Source: Halichondria panicea (lineage: Eukaryota; Porifera; Demospongiae; Suberitida; Halichondriidae). From it: 64,000 bases of DNA. Shown in pieces: positions 37,114-47,376 of the stretch (its first letter is position 1; each line of letters begins with the position of its first letter). The notes under the pieces were generated by a model. It ran no database searches and was not told the DNA's origin. It saw nothing but the letters and a program-made list of their open reading frames with translations. The stretch spans positions 1,803,502-1,867,501 of the forward strand of contig NC_087393.1 in NCBI RefSeq assembly GCF_963675165.1, written 5' to 3'. A program made the position numbers and the translations under genes.

Positions 37114-37702
37114 TACCGTATATCTTCTAATTTATCGGACAATTCTAATTACAGTTGAGCCTCGGTTATCCGAATCCCGGTTATCCGAATCCTCGATTAT
37201 CCGAATGCTAGAGCATAGTGCAATCTGAGCATGCGCAGTAGGAAATTGCCCACGTGGCTGGCAAAAAGCCAGCTTTTGATTATCCGAATATTTCACTTAC
37301 CCGAATGGGCCCGGGGCCGGGGACAAAGGTGTTCGGATAACCGAGGCTCAACTGTACCCCAGACACTCTTTTGGGCAATTTTCGTTGTTCTAATACAACG
37401 GGGACACTCCAGTACTTTAATATTACATTCTAAATATCTGGACAATACATTGAAAAGTTGAGTTACCATTCATAGACGGCAAGTAAGACTTAGAGTGCTG
37501 CAGTTAGATAGCTTTGAGTAGCTAGTGCAACTATTCAGTCGTACCCTGTTCTATTAAACTTAGCTAGCTCGCATGCAGCTGCTTGCTTGTTCTAATTATT
37601 CCGGACACTTCGCATGCTCTATAAAAATCTGTTCCAATTATACCCGGACAATTTCCAAAATAATTATTTTTTGCTGTCCGATAAATTAGAAGATATACGG
37701 TA
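37114..37702. mobile_element. MITE with TACCGTATATCTTCTAA ends, between E and F
   Basis: Inverted ends TACCGTATATCTTCTAATTT and its reverse complement enclose 589 bp, interrupted by a second element (37152-37354). C/D lacks it. Its body (GGCAATTTTCGTTGTTCTAA, TTCTAATTATTCCGGACA) matches the decayed copy at 455-660. Confidence 0.8.
37152..37354. mobile_element. Pogo/Tigger-like MITE nested in 37114-37702
   Basis: Inverted termini CAGTTGAGCCTCGGTTATCC and GGATAACCGAGGCTCAACTG with TA on both sides (37150-37151 and 37355-37356). It is 203 bp with several TTATCCGAAT copies. The TA duplication and CAGTTGAGCC ends fit the pogo branch of Tc1/mariner. Confidence 0.85.
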
Positions 37703-37707
37703 TACCT

Positions 37708-37733
37708 GTTTGGAATGACGCACTTCGCAATCT
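37708..37733. promoter_or_regulatory. Conserved 26-bp block in the shared E/F promoter
   Basis: Third unchanged copy of the block at 10379 and 23579. Here the nested MITEs separate it from the start of E, while F begins 128 bp downstream. Confidence 0.55.
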
Positions 37734-37860
37734 AAAGTACCCGCATTTATATCAACAAACGTTTTTTAACAGCCCCTCCCTCAAGTGACATGTAAGACTA
37801 GACTCGACACTCCAGGATCTTGTCATTCTCCAGCTGTGTGACCAAGAAGTTCTGCTGGCT

Positions 37861-40800
37861 ATGGGTGCTCTAATAATCCTGGCTTACGTGGTTTTGGGTC
37901 TACTAGCTCTGGTGGTTGGAGCCATTCTCTTCTTTGCTGGAGTTATCAAATACAAACGATCCAAGTTCTCTCATCTCCCTTCTCCCAAACTTCCCAATAC
38001 ACTCAAAGGGTGAGTAGGTATACTGTTATTTTGTCTTATTGTTTTGGTACATGATATCATATAGTGGGTTATTTTCGAGGCACTAAATTTTCACGGATTG
38101 CTCAAGCTAAAACATTTCGTAGATTTTATTTTCGAGGATAGAGGTTAAAATGACCACAGGTCTTTCAAATTAATTTTCACGGCTTGAGGTCAATCCTCGA
38201 AAACCTTGCAAATTCAGTGCCACCAAGGTGTACGATAGATCTAAATAGATGGGTAGAGATAGCCAATAGGTAGATTAAACACCAAATGATTGGCGACCAC
38301 GTATAATAGATTCAATCACTGCTACCAGTATTGTTAGGACAACTGCAGACTCTTTTGCTTATTAAAATGTACCTCTTTTTTAGCTTTACTATGCTGCAAG
38401 TTTAATCATTAACTAACTATACTAGGGATGGTACACATAATTATTCATCATTCTGATCAGCTCCGACTTATTACATGTCATAGGTAGCTGGGCGGAGCCT
38501 GGACTCTACGATTGTAGGTAATGATCGAAATGTCACTTAAGAACCATATGCATTATCTGGCTTATGAGCAGAACTCTTGAAATGGGGCCTTCTGAGCTGT
38601 AGAATGGAGCTCCTCAGTACAATCACTACAATTTTGAAGTCAACTGTTAGAATCTGCAGCAACCAGAGCCACTATAGTTTTAAGTGCCCGACGTCCTTTT
38701 TTTCCTCTCTCCGAATCTCAACGTGACCTGATTAGAGCCTCGCTTCACTCGGAACTAACTGTCATCATGTTATGATCGATAGTAATGAGCGAGTGATGAC
38801 AGTTAGAGTGACTACCAATTTTCCCATATATTTTCCCATATATTTCATTTATTCATATATTTTATTTTCCCATATATTTCATAGCTAAGGCGCACTCTAT
38901 AATCGTTAGACCCTGCCCCTGTGGTACAAACTGCAGAACTCAGCTGGCTTATTAGCTGTGTTTATTTATGTATCTCTACTTCGCTAATTGAAAGCATATT
39001 GCCAGCAAAGCTGAAAATATCAGCTCCACTATGCTACCACAAAATCGTTATAAATCACAGCCACGCCCATACCAGTCAGCGTAATTTTAGCCAAAATATT
39101 GAGGTGTTGCTGATCTTGGTATTTTACTCTACCCACCCACAAACGGACAGTTTGTCGTTATCTTAATACTTTTTAATCAACAGGTTCTTTCTTGGGCATG
39201 TCACGTACATTCTTGAGAGCAGGAAGTTATCGAAGAATGATGAAGACCCATGCTTAGAGCTCTACAATCAATGGTACAATGTCAACCTCACAATTATGTA
39301 TAATACTGTATACTGAAGAGTAGCCTATAAATAATTTTGGTTGAATTCGATAAATAACAATAAACTTACATGTAGACATAACCACAACCTTTTTGTATAC
39401 AGGTATTCTGAATTGGACAACCCTGGTGTTTTTGTCGTTTTCATAATGCAACTACCTTTTGTTGTAATCTCAGACCCAGAAAATATCAAGGTGTGTTGCA
39501 TACATACTATGGTTGAATATATATAGTCACTCTAGTTTGTTAATGCAGGAGGTGATAATGCAGGTAAAGAATGGTAAGCCTACAATGTTTTCAAACAAAG
39601 GACGTTGGCTGTATGGAGAGAGGTTAGCTTCAAATGTATTAGGCAGGCAGGATATAATGTAACTAGGGTAAATCAATGCGTATTTTTTAAGGCCAATTTT
39701 CCTGAACGTCACAGTTTCTATTTTTAGCTATTAAATTCTGAGATATTCATAATTATTGCCTGGTTAATCGCCTGTTTTTCATTTTAGGTTTTCTGGGAAT
39801 GGACTTGCCTCTATCCCTGATCACGATACTTGGAAGCCTAGGAGAAAGATCTACGAGCACTCCTTCAATAAGAGGTGAGTCACTTAAGAGCGTATGTAGC
39901 TACAATATATAACTGAAAACCAACTATGGCAAACAATAATATACTAGTCAGCTATCAATTCGTTGTCTTCTTCACATTAGCTACCTAAAGGGCCTTCTCC
40001 CTTCTTTCAACGAGTGCACTGACAAATTGCTGGAGGGCATACGACCTCTGGCTGATGGGAAGACAACAGTTCCCATGAAACAACACTTGGCAGAAGTCAC
40101 ACTGAATGTTATTAGTAAGGTATATAAACGGTATACCGTGTAATTTCATGCTTTATGCTACAAAAACAGTGTAACATATGCACATGCACATGCAGGTGGC
40201 ATTTGGATCTGACTTTTCTGAGCAATGGGATGACAAAACACTTGGACTGAAATTGACCAAAGGAAATGGGAAGCTTACGTTTCTTATTTCCCACACATTT
40301 AAAGGAGTACAGAGGGCTTTCGCCGGTGGTCCGTTTTTCCAGGTAATCTCAAAGCTACATGTAGGCACAGAAAAGCTAAATAATATGTTAGGCAACTTTT
40401 TGGTAAAAACGTATTAGTCATGATTTTTGGTTGTTGCAGTACCTTCATCCGTTTGAGGTGAAGAGCTATCAAGAAACTATTAGAGCTCTGAGGATGATTG
40501 GACGAGACTGCATCATGAAGAGAATCAGGGCAGTGGAAGCTGGAGAGCAGATTCCCAGAGACATACTCTCCTCAATCCTGCAAGTCGCCTGTGAGTACTC
40601 TAAGTTAATGTTGATTTTCACCGATCATTGCATTGTTCCATATAATTATAGCTACCAAGGAATCTGTGGACATTGAAGATTTGGTGGACGATTTTGTCAC
40701 CTTCTATGTGGCAGGTAACCCGACTATATTTAAAAAATGTATCTGCTCAATTGTTGCATGCATGTATATACACAGGCCAAGAGACTACTGGAAACATGCT

Positions 40801-42210
40801 GTCTTTTGCAGTAGTCCTCCTAAACCAGTACCCTGAAGTTCTTTGCAGGTATGTGACAGTGTGATGCAATACCGTATAGCGGGTAATTTTCATGGGGTAA
40901 ACATTTCGCTCAACTTGAAAACGATGATTTTTGTGAGTAAAAAATTTGTTTGACTTCACTCCCTGCACTGCATTGCATGTGTTCCGGTAAGCCACGCCTA
41001 CGTTTTCATGGGGAACGAATTTGTGGAGATCAGCTTGCCCATGAAAATAACGAATTTTATCTCACGAAAGTTACCCACTATAATTAATTATATGGTATAG
41101 ACAATGGTGCTTTCTGATTACTTATGTCCTATCTCTAGTTTAGATTTTATTGACTTCCTTATTAAACAGACTCCAAGCTGAAGTAGAAGAGGTCCTTGAA
41201 GGACGAACTGAAGTGACTAACGAAGATCTGGAGAAGTTACAATACACTGAGCAGGTACATGTGCATTCTGTACATACGTATTTGCTATAAGTACCTTTAT
41301 TCCTTCATTTTGATCCCGTAACAACATGACTATTCTTTTAGAGCACAGTACCCTTTATACACTAGGTTCTGATGGAGGTCCTACGATTACATCCCCCGGC
41401 CTTTGGGATTGTGAAGGAAGTTATGAAGGGTGGTATTCAACTTGGGGAGCACTTCATTCCAGAAAAGAGTGGTCTATTTGTAAGTTAGTGTTTTCTTGAA
41501 ACACTAAACTGTAATACTTCCTATTTCTCAGCTGATAACAGCAATGATGTCCAGGCTGCCCCAATACTTTGACGATCCTGACAGCTTTGATCCATCCAGA
41601 TTCAACCCTGAGAACCAACAGTTCGTTTGTTATCTTCGTGGACATTTTAATAGTAAATTTTTTCAGGCCCAGTTCGTTTGTTTTCTTTCCATTTGGACTT
41701 GGTCATCGCTCGTGCATTGGAAAACACTTTGCTCTTGTGAGTGTATTAATTTGTACATTTAGGTTCTAGCTACAGTGAAACCCCGTTATATTGGACACTG
41801 CAGATTTGAGTGGCTATTATGCTGCCTGAAATAGCTAAAATACAGACAATTCTACAAGTAATGCATCTGCTCAGTTATTAGTATAATTATAATAATTATA
41901 CTAAAGAGCTACATTTTAAGACCAAAATAAAATTGATAGGAGATAAGCAGAATGGAGTTTATGACCCCCCCCCCCCCCCCGCTGTTTTGTCAAGCCTATA
42001 CCTTTATAGAACTACACAACAGCGTATATAAATTCAACCCACAATTCAACCCACAATTTTTCCGTGCAGATGGAGGCTAAGCTGATCCTGGCCAGACTGG
42101 TGCAGACCTTCCGCTTCACTCTTCCTCCAGACTACAAGCTGGCTGTTGCTCAAAGAATAACTGTACAGCCCAAAGACAATGTGCCTTGCACTGTTACTCT
42201 AGCTATCTAA
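37861..42210 (+). CDS. CYP46A1-like: CYP46A1-like cytochrome P450, copy F (intact frame)
   Basis: Fifteen exons: 37861-38009, 39184-39273, 39403-39490, 39549-39622, 39788-39874, 39981-40119, 40196-40342, 40440-40590, 40652-40714, 40776-40848, 41170-41254, 41366-41479, 41532-41620, 41667-41736, 42070-42210. They give 1560 bp and 519 residues. Plus subtype: the N-terminal anchor begins MGALIILAYVVLG, then DTWKPRR, AGQETTGN, EVLRLYPP, FDPSRFNP and [10 protein letters not shown]. The intron 13 donor is ACA|GTTCGT, where B and D have ACA|GTGAGT. This weak donor could cause intron retention, and reading through it leaves the P450 frame. Intron 10 contains a MITE. It pairs head to head with E. Probably an ER sterol hydroxylase; the substrate is unknown. 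Confidence 0.87.
40870..41082. mobile_element. MITE in intron 10 of gene F
   Basis: Left end TACCGTATAGCGGGTAATTT and right end GTTACCCACTATA are imperfect inverted repeats around about 213 bp with CATGGGG/CCCATG blocks. B and D lack it. Same broad family as 11166, 48309 and 51360. Confidence 0.65.
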
Positions 42211-42679
42211 TGACTTAATTTTTTGCTTACTTTTTATGCTCCCATCAAGCTGTTCAGTAGAAGTAGAAGTATATACCCGTGTACAGTACAAGAGATGAAC
42301 AATCATGAATTGATGTTCTTGTATGTATGCTGCATTTTGTAAATACCCTCTGTATGGATTTCATTCACAACTTTACTGATCTACTCTCATAAATCAGCCG
42401 CCCTCCTTGTTATTGTTTAGCAAGTTTTGACCTTTGAACCCCTACCCATCCTTCTGGTACTGTCGATGTCAGACTCGACTCGACTGTGTCTCTTCAATAC
42501 TATACTCATGATACTGCTGCTATTTTGGATGCGAGGCTAGGCTAGCTGATCGATGTGAAATTTATTATAAGGTACGTAATTCTACAATGTAGGCTATGAT
42601 TAGATAGTTCCACATTAAGCAACCAGGCTAGTCTGGCCACGCTCCCCAATCTACGTACGTACGTATTACAACAAATAGT

Positions 42680-43040
42680 CTACCGTAAGACCTCGATTTA
42701 AGGCGACCCTCCAAATATGCGACACCCAGGAGCTTCAGCAATTTTCTGACCTCTAAAAGTAGCGACAACTGCGTTGACAATTATTTTTTAATGTCGCGTT
42801 CTAAATAGAGGTAAATGTAGCCACTCCCTAGCCTCGATTGTAGCCCACTGGAAATCAGTGTTTTTAAGCGGCCTGAAATCGAGGCAAGTAGACTCTGTAA
42901 AGTTACCTCCAATGAATTAGATGCGACCCTCTAAATATGCGACACCAGGACTTCAATATAATTTTTCAACCTCCAAAAGATGCGACCTCTGGCTTCGTAA
43001 TTATTAAAAAGTGTCGCTTTAAATCGAGATCTTACGGTAG
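42680..43040. mobile_element. MITE with CTACCGTAAGACCTCGATTT ends and a nested hairpin
   Basis: Inverted ends CTACCGTAAGACCTCGATTT and AAATCGAGATCTTACGGTAG bound 361 bp with repeated AATATGCGACACC-type motifs. Inside lies a CCTCGATT...AATCGAGG hairpin (about 42832-42885) of the same family as 10303-10362. Confidence 0.8.
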
Positions 43041-43051
43041 TCTAGTATCGT

Positions 43052-43203
43052 CAGGGCTGCATCCAGGATTTTGGATCAGGGGGGCGAATTGGGCAATTTA
43101 AAAATGTAGGAGGGGCGATTCAATTCATCAGAATTATAGCAGTACAAATGAATCTGCCAGATCCTAGGGGGGGGGGCAAATTACCCCCCTCAATGCAGCC
43201 CTG
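43052..43203. mobile_element. Small hAT-like MITE with CAGGGCTGCAT ends
   Basis: CAGGGCTGCATCCAGGAT at the left and ATGCAGCCCTG at the right bound 152 bp with G- and C-runs inside the ends, a smaller relative of the element at 32907-33463. Confidence 0.7.
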
Positions 43204-43706
43204 GTTGAGACTAATCCAAAGCCAGCTAAGCATTTCATAGTCATGGAAACGCTGTTTTGTCAAGCCCTATACCTTTAAGAGTCTCATGAATAGTGAATTG
43301 GCTGGCGCATCTTGCCAAGTAGTCTCGCGGACCAGACCCCCTGAAAGAGGGTCTGGCCAATATCACCGTACAGAGTTGTGTTGACCGCGCCACAAATAAT
43401 AGTGGCGCTTTAAGTGCCTGAGAAGTGTCTGTAGTAAGTTGTGAAACTGCACAGCTGCATCGCTACATAGCGATTTGCCATTATGTGGTTTTACACGTCC
43501 GTCCTCTGACCACTAACCACTTCATCAATGCAAACAGCCACTTACACTGCTGCACAAGTAGCTCATGTGTCACATACATTGTAACGGCTGGCTTGCGAAG
43601 CCAGGGAAGGGTAAGCGTCTAAGCACTTTAGTATCAACTGTTTTGGCTAATTACAATCGAATGACAGGAAGCGTACATGTGTTCCACACATGTGGGACGC
43701 ATTTAT

Positions 43707-43857
43707 AGCTAGTGTTAATGGCTATAACTTTATTGGCTAGCGTTAATGGCTATAGCGTTAATGACTATAGTGTTAATGGCTATAGCGTTATTGGCTATAG
43801 CGTTAATGACTACATGTATAGTGTTAATGGCTATAGTGTTATTGGCTAGCGTTAATC
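43707..43857. repeat. 15-bp minisatellite (GTTAATGGCTATAGC units)
   Basis: About ten imperfect units of GCGTTAATGGCTATA run in tandem, varying at the ATGGC/ATTGGC and ATGAC positions. No coding frame is supported. Confidence 0.8.
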
Positions 43858-44145
43858 AGCCCAAAGATAATCCTACTGTTAGTCGAGCTTCTTGCAAGCG
43901 TTCGCGGTTGACCTTTCATGCATGTACGTATTGTACGTATTATTGTACAATAATTGCATTCAATACCAAAGTGCTCAAACGCTTCCCTATCAAGGTGCGG
44001 CTGATTCATGAGACTATACCCAGCTCCATCTTGTATGAGTACACGTTATTATATAAAGTACGAATTCTCCCACTGTATTCCAATATTACTCAGTGTGCAA
44101 GATAAATGAAGTAGGCACTAATACAAACACTCTCCAGTTGGGGCA

Positions 44146-45328
44146 ATGTCGTCAGAGGTACCAGTAATTGTTATTCACAATGGAAGCTTTATGTCTGAAG
44201 TTGGATTCGCTGGAGACGACTATCCAAAAGCTGTCTTTCCTTCAGTTGTTGGAAGGCCCCGTCACATTGACCCTGCCAGAGTTGGTACGGCCGATATAGA
44301 CTGCTATGTTGGAGATGAAGCATACACACAGAAACCCATCCTCTCTATTAAGAATCCAGTAGAGCATGGAGTGTGTTTCAACTGGGGTGACATGGAAAAG
44401 GTATTAACAAAATTAATGTGTTCGTGTCTTAGATAATAATTTTTTATTCTGTATATAGCTATGGCATCATACATTCTACAATGAGCTGCGTGTTGCCCCC
44501 GAGGAACATCCAGTTTTAGTGACTGAGGCTCCCCTAAACCCAAAGATAAACCGTGAAAAGATCACGCAGATCATGTTTGAAACATTCAATGTTCCAGCCT
44601 TGTATGTTACTAGCCACCCTGTTTTATCTCTGTATGCCTCTGGACGCACCACTGGTATCGTGTTTGATTCTGGTGATTCTGTATCCTACAGTGTGCCCGT
44701 TTATGAAGGTCATGCTCTTCCCCATGCAATCACCCATTTACATTTAGCTGGACGTGATCTGACCGACTACCTCATGAAGATCCTCACCGAGCGTGGCTAC
44801 TCTTTCACCACCACTGCCGAACGTGAGATCGTCCGTGACATCAAGGAGAAGCTCTGCTACGTTGCTCTTGACTTCAAACAGGATATGGGAACTGCTGCCT
44901 CCATCGAGAAGAGCTATGAGCTCCCAGACGGACATGTGATCACTGTCGGAAATGAGCAGTTTTGTTGCCCTGAGGCTCTTTTCCAGCCCAACCTCATCAA
45001 TATGGACTGTAGTATTCAACAGAGCTGCGCAAACTGCTTTCTCTCTCTACTTCGATACGATTGTGAATATCGTTATGATGATTTGTGCTCAACCATATCT
45101 TTGTCAGGGGGCAACACTATGTTTTCGGGATTCGCCGAACGAATACAAAAAGAAATTACACTGCTTCTTCCCCCTGGTCCAAAGATCAAAGTTATACCTC
45201 CTGTCAAGCACTCCTCTTGGATTGGAGGGTCTATTGTAGCTTCTCTGTCAACTTTTAATCAGATGTGGATATCAAAAGACGAGTATGATGATTTTGGACC
45301 AGGAATTGTCTTTCGCAAGTGCTTTTGA
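44146..45328 (+). CDS. Divergent actin paralogue 1 (374 aa)
   Basis: Exons 44146-44400 and 44459-45328, with the intron at exactly the same codon boundary as in the actin at 3460. The frame is complete and ends in FRKCF. The first phosphate loop reads HNGSF in place of DNGSG, so the cation-associated Asp and the loop Gly are lost. The second loop is DSGDS in place of DSGDG. The EHG His is kept. The C-terminal half is strongly changed ([16 protein letters not shown] region). By contrast, 44747-44902 is almost identical in DNA to actin 4126-4281, with about 5 mismatches in 156 bp, as if copied by gene conversion. It is probably expressed under constraint, since there are no stops in 374 codons, but polymerisation or ATP use may be altered. 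Codon bias is weaker than in the true actin. Confidence 0.88.
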
Positions 45329-45869
45329 ACTTTTTTTTAATTGAACATGTTTATATTAATGTGTATGGTTATTTTTGGATCACATAATTTATCTGTAAAT
45401 TGAATTACTGTATATATTGGGTTTCGAATGCGAGGTTAATTGATGCGAGTGACACGTTTTTAACTATTGCGAATTGCATACGCATGCTCACTATACTCTG
45501 TGCGAAAATAAATTTTGACCCCCCTGCAAAATAGTGTTTTAAGCGTACATGCAAGCACTAAAATTATAGGCTTGAAGTGCAGTATGGTCTGTAAGAGAAT
45601 CCCAATTCCAATTAGTGACCTTCCACACAACAAGTTATTATTAGGCCAGGTTCGAATTCCGATGTTCAGTCCTTAACTATATAGTGTGCAAACCTATAAT
45701 TATGCATCTGTAACTTAGAATTCTTATATTCAACCATAGATTGAAGAGTTAGAGGGATAGGAAACGGTTGGTATCTCGAGCCTGACATCACTACTGCTAA
45801 GATAATTATTTTATTGACATGTTTGTCACACTGTACAGGCTGCCTTCCATGTGGTATTGGCGTGATATA
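45329..45869. other. Spacer between the two actin paralogues
   Basis: AT-rich with no gene or clear element. A few ATTGCGAATTGC-like words suggest an old repeat remnant. Confidence 0.4.
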
Positions 45870-47152
45870 ATGTCTGCAGAGGATTGGTACGACTACGAGC
45901 CACTAGTATTGGACTTTGGCTCAAACACGACTAGGATGGGATTTGCCGGGGAAGATGCGCCAAGAATCTCCATTCCTACTGTCACTGGAAGATATTGGTT
46001 CAGGGGTGGGGTTACTGGATTTGCAAAGGATGTATACTGTGGTGATGAGGTGAACCAACAGCCAATGATTCTCGCACCAAATCATCCTATTGAGCGTGGT
46101 GTTGTTACCGACTGGAAGGATTTCTTCTCGGTAAGCAATCTCTGCATGCATGTCTTTACAACATTTAATTTATATGATGAAACACCTTGAGGGGGAGGGG
46201 CTAAACGACCATTTTACACTATTAGCTTTATAATTGTAGAGTGATCGATGCCATGCATTATAAATTGATTATGCAGATATGGAATCATGCCACGCGGTAT
46301 GAGCTTAGTGTTGCCCCTGAGGAGCACCCTGTCCTGCTCACTGAGGCTCCCCTTAACCCCAAGGCCAACCGTGAGAAGATGGCTGAAGAGCTTTTTGAGG
46401 ATGGTATTGGACACTTGCAAATTGCGAATCAAGCGGTACTCTCTTTGTACTCCACTGGTAAAATCAATGGTGTGGTTTTGGATTGTGGGGATGGTTCCAC
46501 GAGAGCAGTGCCAGTATATGATGGCTATGCAGTCAAAGATGCTAGTCACGTTGTTGATTTGGCTGGAATTGACCTGACGGAAAAGTTACAGAAAATAATT
46601 TCAAAAAGTGGATACAATATAGCCAAGTCTATTCGGAATTATAAGTTGGAAATTAGCTTGGTACGAGATATCAAAGAGAAGCTCTGTTACATTGCTATAG
46701 ATGTGGACAAGGAAGTGAAAACTGCTAATTTTTGTACGCCAAGTATCTACAAGCTTCCAGATGGAAAAGAAATTGTTCTTGGTATTGAACGGTTCCAATG
46801 TCCCGAAGGTCTCTTCCAACCGTCATTGCTTGGTAAAGAATGTGCTGGTATTCACACCATCCTAAACGAATCCATCACAAAATGTGATGCTGTTTTTCAA
46901 AAAGAACTGTATTCCAACATTGTTCTCTCTGGAGGTACTACACTGCTCCCAGGATTTGTTGAACGGATGCGGAATTGCTTGGCTCAACATAAAACTGACT
47001 TCAACATCACTGTACCAAGAGAACTGAAACACTCTGTATGGCTCGGAGGTTCAATCCTTGCCTGTCTCTGTAACTCTCAAAAGTCCATGTGGATATCTAA
47101 GCAAGAGTATGATGAGTACGGCTCATCTATTGTTCACAGCAAGTGTTTCTAA
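45870..47152 (+). CDS. Divergent actin paralogue 2 (378 aa)
   Basis: Exons 45870-46130 and 46277-47152, 1137 bp in total. The start MSAEDW was chosen because it aligns with actin N-termini; an in-frame upstream ATG exists at 45819. The first loop reads DFGSN and keeps the Asp. The actin YPIEHG block becomes HPIERG, losing the His that is methylated in actins. Residues around [14 protein letters not shown] replace the usual FTTTAEREI stretch. The end is VHSKCF. A patch at 46310-46381 is about 92% identical to actin DNA, while flanks are much more divergent. The intron position is shared with the other two actins. It is an actin-family protein of unknown role, and not a clear orthologue of a named Arp. 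Confidence 0.85.
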
Positions 47153-47376
47153 ATAGTTTTGCGCAGATAATCGACCATCAATACCGTGTATTTCCTCTAG
47201 CCCTTTTCTCATATATATATATATATATAATCTGACTACAAACTTTCCATTCAATTGCAACTCTATAATTATATCTTAGTACAGTGTATATATAGCTATT
47301 AATTAACATCTATATAACAGTGATCATCGTAATAACAGGAGTGCCTGGTAATAATCAATGAGATGTGCCAGGGCTC

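Larger units (their letters stand above)
42211..44145. other. Spacer between gene F and the actin-like genes
   Basis: No gene was recognised. It contains MITEs at 42680-43040 and 43052-43203 and a 15-bp minisatellite at 43707-43857. A short GCTGTTTTGTCAAGCC(C)TATACC block appears both here (43251) and inside intron 14 of F (41981), each near the edge of a repeat. Confidence 0.5.

Noticed and set aside
45643-45662. tRNA-like B-box (GGTTCGAATTCC)
   Set aside because: No A-box or foldable cloverleaf nearby, and the B-box has an extra base.
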